This document shows, in pieces, positions 46,175-59,323 of a stretch of 64,000 nucleotides of DNA (its first letter is position 1; every line of letters starts with the position of its first letter). The position numbers were made by a program, and so were the translations under genes. The DNA is from Icerya purchasi (Eukaryota; Arthropoda; Insecta; Hemiptera; Monophlebidae): contig CM077116.1 in the NCBI GenBank assembly GCA_039619475.1, forward strand, positions 253,008,440 to 253,072,439, given 5' to 3'. A model generated the notes under the pieces. The model did no database searches and was not told where the DNA came from. It worked only from the letters and a program-made list of their open reading frames with translations.

Positions 46175-46445
46175 GGGTTCGGGGTCAGCACTGACCCAAC
46201 TACATGAGCTTAGATCGCCTACTCAAATTCTGAGGCGATCGGAGATAGAGAGTATAAAGGAAAATAGGAGGGGAATAACGGTTAGAGATGGGAAGGAAAG
46301 GATAAAGGAAACATTGAAATGGGTAGGAAGATCCAAAAGGATATGGTTGGGCTCACAATAAAGGGACGATCAGTAGAGTGGAGAGGGCAAAAGGAAGAAG
46401 GTGAAAGAGAAACGGAAAAACGAGAAGAGGGAGGTAGTATTTTTA
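46175..46445 (-). mobile_element. Jockey-like 3' fragment, minus strand
   Basis: On the plus strand this shares ordered blocks with 9130-9460: CTGACCCAACTACATGA, ATGGGAAGGAAAG, GGGTAGGAAGATCC, AAAGGGACGATCAGTAGAG, CGAGAAGAGGGAG. It is therefore another 5'-truncated antisense copy of the same family. No open frame survives. Confidence 0.6.
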
Positions 46446-46851
46446 CTCTGTTTTATTATTCGTAGTTTAAAAATAGGGCCAAAAGCTATGCAGAACTAAT
46501 AATAATAAGTACGTAAGTAGAAAACACCATAAAACCTATCTGCGAGAAAATAATTTAAATTATTCCACGGTAATTTCGATATTTTTAAGTTTATCCTTGC
46601 ACAAAAACGAATAAAATCTAATCCGTGTTTGAACGAAGCGACAACGAAAGAATTTGTAAAATCTATTCCATAACTTTTTAAAATTAAATCGACAAACGCC
46701 TTTGTAGATTAGAAAATAATACTTTTGTAAAAAAAATTTTTTGTTAAACAATTTTTAACCGGTCATGGTGTTTTTAAAGATTATTTATTTAGCTTTAAGA
46801 TATCATATGAGAATCTGTGCATTACTTGTAATGAAGTTGATAACTTAATTC

Positions 46852-46899
<48 letters not shown>

Positions 46900-47754
46900 C
46901 ATATATGTAATGGATGCAATAATAAAAAGAAACAAATAAGTTATACAGCAACTACAATGGTTACTGATAATTTTTATTTTTTATGTGAATTTTGTTATAT
47001 AGAAGTGAAACAAAGAACATATATAAATATTTTTGTAAGCACTATTATAATTGAATAGAATACATACTGTATAAGAAGAAAAGATGATAACAATAATAAA
47101 AATAAATAAAAAAAATAAAAAAGTAAAAAAAAAATACAACATACATAAGTTTAAATGTGGCTTCAAAACTTAGTTGTATCACGTTATATTCTGTTTTTAA
47201 TTTAAGTATATAATTTAGTCGATTTTTTTCGTTAATTTAAGTTTCAATATTATTTCATTTATATTTAAACACGAATTCAGCTCACCTTTTTGATTGGGAA
47301 AAAACGCCTTTTCTTTTTATTGATGATAAAAATGTAGTCAAATAAGTAAAAATTCGAGTAAAGCGATGAAACTGATAAAACTGCTAAAGATAAAGAAGCT
47401 GCCTCCTTCCTTGGCGGTAGCCTCTGATTGGTTCTCACATTAACGTGTTACGATGTCAATCACAGAATTTCAATTTGCCAAGAACGAAGGGAAACGTTCA
47501 AACGAAACCGAAATTTCAGCAAACGGTCTAGGCAAAATTTAATTAATTTACCGATCATTCTTGCGAATTTATTATTTTCTCCGTATTCGTTTACTCGTAC
47601 ATACTAACTCCCCTGACCGTTCGATTCGTACTCACTTGGTGTGGGTGCTAGCCAGTCGAGCATCTCTGGTAAGTGAAGATGCTGATTCTTTTTTGGCTCG
47701 GGTTACTGCTTCCCTCCCGCTTTAACGAAAAATTCAATCTTCTAATCTATTAGC
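46446..47754. other. AT-rich stretch without recognisable gene
   Basis: No coding signal. It holds a TA microsatellite at 46855-46891 and A-rich blocks near 47096-47135. Confidence 0.45.
46855..46891. repeat. TA dinucleotide microsatellite
   Basis: About 18 uninterrupted TA units. Confidence 0.95.
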
Positions 47755-48232
47755 GCTATGTAAAAGTGTTCCCACTCTAGATTTTAGTTAGACATTCAAG
47801 TTTACTCCTTTTTCAACTATCGCTCTTCTTATCTGTTTGCTGTCATTATTCATCCTCCTAATCCAAGGTTCTTCTACTTTTTTGCTCTGTTGTCTCCATT
47901 ATTCGTCTGCGTTCTTAAGCCGTACTCATTGTTATCTTCTTCCCGTTTTCGTTTTTTATTAGCTTCCTCAACGTATTATCCCCTCCATTAAAATGATGCA
48001 GTTGTCTGAGACGATTATCACATGTTTATTAAGCGATCATCTCTTTCTGCGGATTGCTTTGTATTCCAGTTTGCTAAGGCACTTTCCCTGCTGCTTACAG
48101 CGCTTCTTATACTGTTTTTCTTCTCCACTGATTACATTCTCCTGCTACACTGATTGCTTCTTGTTAACGATATCTGATAACTGTTTCTGGATAAAGGCCC
48201 TTTCCGAATGACCAGCCTAAGAAAAAAAAGTT
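47755..48232 (+). mobile_element. Jockey-like 3' fragment, plus strand
   Basis: Aligns by eye with 17910-18296: shared TTCGTCTGCGTTCTTAA, TCACATGTTTATTAAGCG versus the 18070-18100 region, TTCCAGTTTGCT versus TTCCAGCTTGCT, and GGATAAAGGCCC versus GGTAAAGGTTCC at the 3' end. The frame is destroyed. Fourth member of this family in the window. Confidence 0.65.
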
Positions 48233-49389
48233 ACTTTTTGTTTTTTAACGTAGCGACTTACAAATCGTGATATGACCATCGTAGAAATTTGCGTTCTACT
48301 ACTCTTTCCTAATTAGGAATTAGCAGTACGTCAGATTGTGTGATAATATAGGATGGCCTTTGCCTAAGTTACGATGCCGTTGGCCGCGATTTATGTCGCG
48401 CAGCAAACAGTCCGAGCAGTTTGGTATGCTTGAAACTGCGCAGTGTCCAATGGCGCTTTCAATCAAGGAATTTGCCATTTTGGGTGTAAAACCCGGGAAC
48501 TACTTAGTAATTACGTACCTGATAATCAATATTTTCACGGATCACAAGCCGAAACTGTTAAAAATCACACGAGCTAGCCGATAATAATGCCTCGAACTCG
48601 TTTCATTGACACCTGAAATTCGCTGATTGAATGAAAATTCGCTAGAGAACACACTTGACCGCTCAAAATTAGTCGTATCTTTTCGCGGCAAAATTAGTTA
48701 CTGCCAAGGTTTGAGAGCAAATTTTCATGATTGCTACATCCCAGACGTTGTCATCACGTAAAACTACCTACAGCCGCGTAAATACCAAAGCCCAATTTTT
48801 TTACAGAATTTAACAATAAATTTACACTTTATTTTACACACCAAAAAAAAAAAAAATTAAAACTGACAAATGACGAAGGTTAAATCAAAAATTTAAACAA
48901 TACCGAATTCAGATTTGCGGGTAATTCATTTTTCCTTTATTACTATTGCCTCGTTCTAGATAAGTTAGCAGTCGATAGTAACGGAGGAATGTCCATAATT
49001 TTCACTTACATACGATTCCATTATCTTTCGGTATGAAACGGCCAAAAGCGATAACGGTCAACAGATGTTTCTACTCAGATCTGTATGCGTTTCTTTACTT
49101 TTATTATCCCTGCCGCTTTCTGCGACCTTATAATGACAGAAGAGGGCGATGTAAGGTCGCCACAAAATTTACGGTTATACAAAACGTTCTTTTTCCTTTT
49201 CTTTATTAAACTTTTAGTAACAATATTAATCATCAGGTGCATTTTTCTCCGTCTCGGATATTTTCCTTTTTCTGTTTGTCGCCTCCCTTTCGATTTCTAC
49301 TATCTGAGCTAGTAAAGAAAAGTGGTTTCAAAATGTACAAAATACTTTCTGCTCGAGTTAATACACTCTTCTACAAACGAATTCATTAA
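48233..49389. other. Stretch without recognisable gene
   Basis: No coding signal. A10 run near 48845. Short frames at 48336 and 49085 have no recognisable domain. Confidence 0.45.
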
Positions 49390-50727
49390 TGTCGATCCGA
49401 TCCTACACTTGACGCAACACATAGAGGACGGATTTCAAAAACGTAAAGGCACTGGGATCGTCTTTGTGGATTTCACTGCCGCCTTCGATACAGTTCACCA
49501 CCGCGCGCTCAAATACAAAGTATATCAAGTCACTAAAGATTTTAAGTTTACAGAAATTGTCTTGATGCTACTGAAAGATCGGAGATTTTATGTCTCATTA
49601 AATGGGAAGAAAAGTTCCTGGAGACTTCAGAAAAACGGAGTTTCTCAAGGTGGCGTCTTGTCACCGATCTTATTTAATATATACATAAACGATCAGCCGA
49701 TGTCTGATAACAATCGGCATTTTTTGTACGCAGATGACCTGGCTTTAGCAGCACAGTACGACACTTTTGAAAAAGTGGAAAAACGCTAAATCATGAAATC
49801 GGTGAAATCTATTTTAAGAAAAATCGACTCAAGTCAAACCCGATGAAAACAGTGACTTATGCCTTTCATCTGAAAAATTGTGAGGCAAAGCGGCAGTTGC
49901 AAATTAAATGGGAAGATACCGATCTGAAGCACACAGACAACCCAAAATATCTGGGCATTATAATCAACAGATCGCTTACATACAAACAGCACTGCGAATC
50001 AGTTAAAATGAAAACCATGGCTAGAACAAACATAATATGTAAGCTAACAGGTGGAGCTAACGCAACCACCCTTAGAATCTCTTCCTTGGAACTCTGTTAT
50101 TCTACCGGTGAATATGCATGCTCTGTGTGGGGCCGCTCATCACACGCCGAAAAAAAATCCATGTGCTCCTAAACGAAACATGCAGGCTGATAACTGGATG
50201 TCTAAGATCAACTCCTTTATCAAAGCTTTACGAATTTAGCGGTATCGCTCCTCCAGAAATTCGACGGGAGGTAGCTGCAAAAAATGAAAGGTTTAAAGCA
50301 GTCAACGACAACCGACATCCGCTTTACGGATATAAAGGATTGGCTGAAACAAGACTGAAATCCATGAATAGCTTTCTACGAAAGGTCGAGGAGTTGACGG
50401 GTACGGCAGAGAAGGACAGACTTCGTATATGGAATATAAAAGCAAACGGTAGACCAAAGGCGGAAGCACTTCCTAGCGGGAACCACCTTATAGGTCTTTG
50501 GAAAACCACTTGGAGTGTACTGAGAAGTGGAACTGCGTGCACAAACTATAATCATTATAAGTGGGGAATATCCGATAGTGATCGATAGTGATCGATGTCA
50601 AGTTCAAGACTATAATCATCTATTTAAATGTCTCCTTAGCGGCACATATGAACTTGAAAGCTTGTACGGTGACGTTGATAACGACTTAATAAAATTTATA
50701 AAATATTGGACAAGCTGTCCTATATAG
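49390..50727 (+). pseudogene. Jockey/CR1-type RT and C-terminal domain, 5'-truncated
   Basis: Begins in mid-RT (DPILHLTQHIEDGFQKRKGT). Motifs: IVFVDFTAAFDTVHHRALK, QKNGVSQGGVLSPILFNIYI, HFLYADDLALAAQYD (intact YADD at 49727-49738). Then KYLGIIINRSLTYKQHC, ELCYSTGEYACSVWGRSSHA, LNETCRLITGCLRSTP and IAPPEIRREVAAKNERFKAV, the usual C-terminal region of such RT proteins. It ends with QDYNHLFKCLLSG, a degenerate zinc knuckle, and stops at 50725-50727. Frame changes occur near 49785, 50150 and 50560. Better preserved than the other RT remnants in the 30-60 kb region. The clade (Jockey versus CR1/L2) is uncertain. Confidence 0.85.
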
Positions 50728-51649
50728 TCGACCGGACACGCAAACGAATTCAATAGTTTCTCTTTGGATAATCGTCAGTTGTCTTCCTTGACCCTTAGCC
50801 CTTTCATTATTTTTACTAAATTATGTCGGTTAGCAAGCGAGAGAGAGAGTCATTTATCCTCAGTAATCCTTGTTTATACACTTTATTTGTAAGTCAGCTT
50901 AAAATGGGTACGATTTTCTGTTGCCCTCGCTTGCACCCTTCTTTTACACGATCTTTCCTTGTCTTTGTTCAACAATTTTAGACAACTCGTTTTTGCATTC
51001 AATCCTTTTCCAATTCTCTTCCCAAATCTGCACATTGCATGAACATTCTATTTCTCCTCCTCTGTTGCACTTACGTTTCTGTGTTTCAAATGCGATCAAA
51101 CGAATTAAATATTCTTTGTAAAAGTCTTAAGGTCAACATAATGTTCCCACGAAGGATTACGAGATCAATTTAACACTCACGTTGCTTTTCTTTCCGAAAT
51201 ATAGCTCGTAAAATCTGAAAATATTCGATTCGATTAGTTCCAATCGGTCTTTAGAAAAAACGTGCATTACATATATAATGATAGTTTTTCAGGCCATAAA
51301 AAAAAAAAAAAAAAAAAAAAAGCCCCCTTAATTTTAATATGCAGTTCACGTCTCAATCTCAATCTGTCACCGTAAAAGTATTAATTTCCTCTCCATCGAC
51401 CTTATGACCTGCGCAGTTTTCAAATTGATTTGATTTTTAATTCTGTCCTTCGTTTCTGCCTGTGTAGGGTTGTTCTGATTATAAAAGAAACGGCAGTGTT
51501 ACTTTTTTCCACTTGGCGATACCGGTGAAAAGCTAGCCATTTAAAGGCAGCAAAATTATATTTAAATTCTTTAAAGAACTTTCAAGGTTTTCCGAAAAAT
51601 ACGATATCGGCAGTGCGACTGCTAGTCTTAAATATGTTTAAGCAGTCTA

Positions 51650-51757
51650 TAAATATATATACATATATATATATATTATATATATATGTATATATGTATA
51701 TATGTATATATGTATATATGTATATATGTATATATGTATATATGTATATATGTATAT
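51650..51757. repeat. TATATGTA octanucleotide microsatellite
   Basis: A TA run followed by about nine tandem TATATGTA units. Confidence 0.95.
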
Positions 51758-54492
51758 AGGAATATTGGGTGAAAGTTTAACCGATCGAAGTAGAAAATAT
51801 TTGTATCGGATTTAGTATTTACTACATGTAAATTATGGTAATGCTTAATCAAATATACGATGTGTTCAACGTATAATCATACTCGACTGACTTCATTTGC
51901 AATAATATTCAACACTAGTTTTTCTTCATTTCGTTAGCATTATTTATGTCAAATCAAAAATAAAATTTCTAATACTTCGGTTATGTAAGTCTCTATATAA
52001 GTTTTATTATTTTAAAGTTTAAATAAGCAAAAATTAATTTTCCGTTTTTTACAAACCGTTTATGAAGGTCACAACATAAAAATAAAATGTATACTTTTCT
52101 TGTATTCAAATTTTTTTTAGATTTACAACTTATCCTTTTTTCATTTGAATTTTACCATTTTGAACATGCGCCCATTAAAAAATGCACCGTTAATTTGAGA
52201 TTCGTATTAACGATTATCATCGTATTAAAAAGCAAAGAAAAAAGTTTTTGCCGAAACGATAACGCTCGAAAAATTAATTTCCAGTCTGGTGATATTTCTG
52301 AGTTATGTGAATAACACCGATGACACGTATGAAATTTTAAATTAATTTTTTATTTCAGATAAAATTAATTTTAAATGACATATATTTCTACCGTTTATTA
52401 AGTTTTTGTAAAAAGCAACATTAAAAATTCAATTAATTTTATTTTTTTTAAATGAATACGTCGCCTACGTTCAATTATCATCTACAAAATGACATTATAA
52501 ATAATATAAAATCATCACATAGATATATCATAGTATATTGAGCCCATTAGATTTTCTATTAATAAATTATAGATGAAAATACGGATTACATTTATTATAA
52601 TAAGTAAAAGTTTGCAAATAAATGTTTAGCTATTGAAGGAGAAAACGTTGCCTTGTATATACTATGAACCACACTGGGAAATTCGTAGAAAAAACTCCGT
52701 TCAGGCAATAAAATAAAATAAATTTTTAAATATAAATTAATTCCTCATATTAACAAACGAAAATAAGTATTAAATTATTTTAATATATTAAAATTAAAAT
52801 ACCTTAATATAAAGAAACGTTTTCGGGCTATATCATCAGCCAACAGTATAGAGTGCACTAAATTTTCCACTTTTATTTTATGATGTTGCTCAAGTATGGG
52901 TATGTTGATTAGGTTACGGATTGTTTTAACTTTCAACGCGATGAATTTGTTAGCAAAAACTTTGCAGCGAGGGACGCAAAATTCGCACTGAACAGATGTT
53001 ATAAGTTTTTGAATCTGACAAAACTACATCGTAACAACAGTTGTTAATTTATGCGGAAAATGTTGAAAAAAATTATTATGTGCACAATTCGTTGCACGTG
53101 ATTGATGTAGAGGTATATAAACGTGATGCAATCAAGTCTATATTTATAATTGGCTTGCATATATTATATCATGCATGCGTACACACAAATACATATTATA
53201 ATCTTACCGTGTTATTGCTATTGCTATATAAAATGTATGAAGGTATCTACATATATACCGTAAGTTGTATTAAGCGTTGGGGAACGTTAAATTACAGCGA
53301 GCTTCTCGAAAATAAAAGTATTGTAATAAATTTTGTGTAATTTTTAAGAATTTCCGACAAAAAAATTCTGTAAATTTTATAATAAATTTATGCATTAGCA
53401 ACAGTTGTGTTTACGCAAGCGGTGTCGTTTCCAGTAAATTTAAAAATTACGCTGAGGAAATGCTATTTTCAGAGAAATTGCGACGTTATTCCGTTAATCC
53501 GGTAAAGTTGTTCATTTTAATCTTAAAATTTTCCTCCCAACTCTTCTTCGATGATAATTTTGCGATAAAACAAATTACCTTAAACACACACTTATTTCTT
53601 TTTTTTTTTGAAACACATTTCATTCGGGAAGAATTTTCAGTATCGTTTATTATTTTCTTTAAAAAAAAAAAAAAAAAAAAAAAAATGGACTTTTTGTAGT
53701 CGAATTTCTTAAAGATGTACACATTTATAAGTTTTATTTTTAAGTAAATCGATAAAATTCCGTCAAACTATCATTAATTTCCCGAAAGTGGGTTCCCTTG
53801 TGATCACTCTTGCCCCCCGAAAGTAAGATTGAAAATTTTATGATATATTTATGTTTTTAGTACAGAGATATCTTCGTTGCGCGTCCATCAGTGGATTCGT
53901 GTACATATATGTACATTTATGCTATAGACTAAATTCGTGATCGACCGTGTTTAAATAAACAGAGTTATTTACTTTTGGTTTATGCCATTCAATGATGTTA
54001 AGGTTACATCGAGATTATCATACATTGAGAAAATGTAGTATGTTTGAATTCAATTATTCCGCAAAAATTAATCAGAAAGCGAAGTAAAGTACTGTTGTTA
54101 ATCGAATATATGTGCGTCAGTGTGTGCGTGTGTATTTATGTGTACGTGTATGTGTTTATATATATTAATTACAAGGTAATTCTTAGGCTACTCCCCATTA
54201 GAAAAAATTTCAGAAAAAAATTATCCCAAAAAATGTCTCAATTTTACGTAACGTTTGTTATATTCTATAGGATTTTTGTGATTGTTATTTAAAAAATGTC
54301 ACAATTTTATGTAACGAAATATGTAACGAAAAAATGTCTTAATTTTATATAATGACAGTTAAATGTTAGGATAGGATTTTTGTGATTATGTTATTTTTTT
54401 TGTGTTGATTCCAGTAAGAATTACGTTGTAAATTTTGATCATTTTATACAAAGTATAGAAGAGAAAGAGACAGAAATGCAAGCAAGAGGAGT

Positions 54493-54576
54493 CAAAGGGC
54501 AGAGCCCTTTGCAAGGCCAAAATGGCCGAGTTTATATATACCTATATATATATATACCTATATATATATATATATA

Positions 54577-54626
<50 letters not shown>

Positions 54627-54632
54627 CATATG
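54493..54632. repeat. Hairpin-plus-TA repeat related to 28636-28772
   Basis: Two small perfect hairpins, AAAGGGCAGAGCCCTTT and GGCCAAAATGGCC, lead into GAGTTTATATATA and a 90-bp TA/TACC array. The GGCCGAGTTTATA junction matches GGCCGAGTTATA at 28669-28680. Confidence 0.6.
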
Positions 54633-57600
54633 GTCCAATTACAAGAACAGTAGGTTTCTCTTTAGCAAATAAAAATAAAAGCTCTACAAAATTATTTATA
54701 GACCGTGCATACATCTGTGCAGGTGTATATGTTGCCGGCGCACGCAGATGTTCTACTCGACGCGTATTGGCGGCAATCGATTAAATTTTAAGAAAATTAC
54801 ATTTGTTGACACATTCTCGACGCATACCGAATTTTATGAGAAATGTGCGTGCTATCAGCGAGTTATTGATGTGACTTTTATTTTAGTCGCAGTACACTGG
54901 CAACCGGCTGTAATTATAGCTGCCTTTCTGGACCCAGAATTTTATTTCTCGTTAAGAACATATTTTCGCGTAAAAATTTAATCAACAGGTATAAATCGAT
55001 AATGCGATAACTAAAATAATTTAATGCTACGCGTCTCTTAGCTTTCGCTAAATTATCTGAATTATTTATCTTTTTTTTTTCGCAATGACTCTGAGGCTGT
55101 TGCCATTATTATCTATTTGCTGATGTAGTTTGCGTATTGCACTGTTTACATTTTGTTACCGTTGTCGCATGTTCATCGCATACTGAGTTTTCACAATTAG
55201 TACAACTTTTTCTAGTTTTTTTGCGTTTTTTTATAGCACAGATGAGACGATCCAGTGACACTTTTATCCGGCTTGTTGGGTCTCACGCAGGTTGAGGCCC
55301 AGCCGGAAACTCAGTCGGAGTAAAACTTGCCTGTCTAAAATACTCTCTATGCCCAACTTCGACGAATGATTTCGCATAACTTGTCTATTTTGAGATCTAT
55401 CTTCAACTGAAGACATAGCGAACTCTTCCTTCAGCTGTCTTATAAACAGCCTCCTTTCAGGGTTTTTTTTTTTTTTGGTATCATTTTATTATTCTCATAA
55501 TAAATTACGTATGAAGCTAGAGAGACAAGCTATATCAACAATATCGAAAAAAAAAAAAAAAAACAACGGCCATTAGTGCGTCGGTAACACATGTACCGAC
55601 CAACGATTTGGTCCATTGTGGTGACCCGAGTCTTATACTTGTTGTAAAATAAAATCATACCCCTTTTTTTTTTCTTTCGCGTTATTGGCTACTGCCTTAC
55701 CTGTGAGCATCGTAGATAATAATATAGAAGCTTTACCTTTTTTTTTAGCACGTACGGACATGAAGTTACTTTTTCGTGGAATCCAAACAACGACGAAAAT
55801 TTCTCTCTTGATTTTGAGGGTGCGAAAGCTTTTGAAATGTACGATTTATTGTTTTTCAACGTGTCAACCATATGGTTAAATTTCACGAGATTAGTTAACT
55901 TTACAATCCCGACGCCCTGTCAAGGGTATGGAACTCACTTTACTTTTTAATTTAGATGTTTAGCGAGCGGCGGCGAAGTAAAAAAATGGAGATATTTCTT
56001 TCAGAGGGTTTGTACATTATCGCAAGATCCTTCATGACCTTTTCACCCTGATTTACTTCATGAACATTCTCTATTTCCCCGTGTAGAAAACGCCTTGTAA
56101 AGGGTAGGCGTTCTCCGCATCGCATATCCATCATACTTTTATCCCATATTTCGTTGGCTTCGACGGAAGTGAAAAAAGCTGCTTGTCAATCATCAGATTT
56201 TTGGTGGGTTTGTACATTGACAAGAGATTTATATTTAGCATATTCCACATATCTCAAATAGGAGCTGCTTTATCCTCGCGGAAGCGTTGTTAGTAAGTTT
56301 GATGATCATCAAAACGTATGAAACGAAGTAACGATTGAAAATGATTTATTCCTACCTCGTATGTCTGGCCTAATTTTTTACCTGTACTCATTTTTATACC
56401 TGAAAATATGCTAATTACATTTACAAATATATAATACAAAATACAGATATGAATAAAACCTCTTATTATTGTTTAAAAATTTTAAAAAATAATAAAATCC
56501 ATAGGTGGGTACCCAGGTACCCTGGGTGTGTAATAGTGTAGGTAAATCTGGTGTGCACATAAGGGTTAATGAAAGTAAAAAATAAAAAATAAACAAATAA
56601 AAGTGTAATTACAGTTTAAAATGATAAAGAGGAGCTGAAAGATTAGTATAATTTCTCGTTTATGAGGCAATTTTTAAAAAGAACTCCGGGATACTTTTTA
56701 GATAGTGCGTTAGAAAATTATCTTGTATTATTTTTACTAGTCCTTTCGTTTTTGGTTTTTTTTTGACATGCATATGTCTTACAGCGGAGGTCGTTTCGCA
56801 AAATGCATATAGGTTATGCAAAAAATCATACGTCGTTTAAAACTGTTACCCTGACGACATCATCATTATGATATGTGTAATAAACAGTTTGAGTTCTTTG
56901 TGTTTTTACCGAAACAAACACGTCTATCTCTAAAGACATATGTTACTATATGCACAAAAGGTATAGTATTTTAGTTTTTTCCTCATAATCACCAAAAAAA
57001 ATAAGAAATATATTAATTTCCTCAATCAGCACATTCATAAATTTGCACTTATTCGTCGGATTAGTTTTAAATTCAGTATTACGCATTCAATGCTTTTTCC
57101 GATGTTCGGAATATTGACAGATTTACGTGTAATTCAAAACTATCCTCAAATACTGCTAAAATAAATACAATTACAAATATAGCAGGTATCGGGAAACGTT
57201 ACATTGTTTTCGAAGAGCTAAGAGTATAGAAACGAAGTCCTCGATGGAAACTCGTTAACAGCGTGATGTTAAAAGCACATACTGACTTTAGGGAACGAAT
57301 TATTCGTAAAAGGAGACAGACTTAATCAAAGAAAAAAATTGATCAACATAAAAAAATAGGGAAAACAATTTAACCTCCAATTCTATTTATTATATAAAAA
57401 GTTAATCTTAATTTCATATTGTTTATTTATTTTTTTTTTTTTTTTGGTTTTGCATTTTAGTTTTTATTAGCATTAATTTAAGAAAATAGAAAAGTCAGTT
57501 GCCACGATTAAATACAAAGAAATTTTCTCATGCCGTTTGCTAAAGAAAAATAATGGGATTAAATTTTAGGATTCCGTACACGTATAATGTACGGAATTCT

Positions 57601-58925
57601 AATAAGATAGTTCAAAAACGACAAAAATATTCAATTAAAATATGCAATATTTCAAAATTTGGAACATAAATTACAATTAAAATTCTTTTTAAAACGATCT
57701 ATAACTTTAAGATGACCGATTATCCAGGGCGGCAAAAAACTCAAAAAAGCGTCAAGAATATATAATATGGTATTTAAAATTACCTCAAAAATCACTTACA
57801 AAATCATAACTCATCGCCCGATAAACCTATAAAGGTAAAATTCAAAATATAAAATAAAATGCAGTATTCCTTTCGTAAAATCAAAAAATTAAGGTACAAA
57901 AGTTATGTAATGTTGCCGAAAAGTTCAAAAAAGCGCGAAAAATGTCGTGCTTTCTCCCTAGCGCCGCGAATATTACAGCTAAAAATTTCGAACGCAACTA
58001 AAAATATGCGTATACTCGTATATTTCTCTACTTTTGAACATCCGGATTTCCAGCTTTAAAATTATACCCTCGGGGCGCCGAAAGCTCAAAATTTTGGAAA
58101 AAAATATTTCTTTTCCCGGGCTTGTGATATATTATTTGTCGGGAACGAAACCGTATTTCATTTTTTAACAAAATTTTCGAAATGGCGGTAATTTCAAAAA
58201 AAATTACGTTTCTCTTGCTCTTTGCAGCGGAAAAATCAAATTGCTTTGTTTTGAATTTAGTATTATGTAAATATAAATTATAGTTATCTATAAATTAACA
58301 TACAGAGTAACCCTGAGCGCATGAAACATCATGCTTGACTGAAGTTGTTTTTTTTGTTTTTATACCCCGTTTTTAAACAAGCTCTCTGTTTTAACTCATG
58401 CAAGGATTTCCACATTGTCCTACAGGTGCATTTTTTGTTTTTTTTATTAATGATATTTTCACACAGTCACTCAGTCTAACAAACGGCAATTGCAATGCAA
58501 TTGTACGTAATGTCACATTAATTGTCGTATCAGGTGTTGCGGTAAGTGCATTTTTATCGTTATTTACACGAATCAGTACTAGTTCTGTGTGAACGGTTGC
58601 ACGTCTGTAATCCTCTGCAAAACCAAATGCGTACTGTGAAAGAATAATAAATTGTTCCATTATACTCTGCATTGAACTGATATTTTCCTAATCGAGCAAC
58701 ACTTTCTAACACAACGAATTTGGTAATACTTTTTCTATTTGACAACTTTTTCGCTCTTTTTATATAATTTATATCTCTTTTATGCGGCGTTTGTATATAA
58801 GCTTTTATCAGTGTATGTGGCAGACATTTTTAAAGTTTTTTTTACTAAAACGACGAACTGATCGGAAATTTGTAATTAAATTTTACTAGCAAAACAATAA
58901 CATTCCTGTTCTGATCCTTCGTATA

Positions 58926-59105
58926 CATTTATCTCTGATATAGACGCACAAAGAAGACTACTCAGAAGGTGGACGGATGATATTGTGGCAACAGCAGGGA
59001 AACAATGGCTTCGTGAAGTACAAGTATCGATCGAGTAAATTAAGGGAGGCCTACGTCGAATCAATGATGTAACGCAGGCAAAAGAAGAAGAAGAAGAAGA
59101 AATGC
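58926..59105 (+). mobile_element. EN-RT 3' fragment with GAA tail
   Basis: Plus-strand frame reads RRLLRRWTDDIVATAGKQWL, then after a stop a piece resembling LREAYVE, followed by a GAAGAAGAAGAAGAAGAAG tail at 59082-59101. This is the C-terminal block and tail type seen at 20440-20535. It is a severely 5'-truncated copy. Confidence 0.7.
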
Positions 59106-59323
59106 TTCTATACTTATGAGAAAATAAATTATTGTTTTCAGATTTTCGGAAATTTTACATCTAGGCGCTACATTTAAAGGAAAACTATAAATGAAATGAG
59201 ACGGTGTTACATTTGTATACTCACCTGTTACCTCAGTTCACTTTACTATATTTATAGGCATAATCTGTGGTTTCATATTTTATTAGTCAAGGTTGTTGCT
59301 GTTTATTAAATCAATAAGTCACA

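Larger units (their letters stand above)
50728..58925. other. Eight-kb AT-rich stretch without recognisable gene
   Basis: No frame resembling a known protein on either strand. Simple sequence is common: A20 near 51299, TATATGTA array at 51650-51757, A23 near 53661, TA array at 54532-54632, T15 near 55463, A17 near 55547, T17 near 57429. A palindromic segment, CCGGCTTGTTGGG...CCCAGCCGG, lies at 55269-55307. An ATT-rich area with TCGACATAC-like direct repeats was not resolved. Confidence 0.4.
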
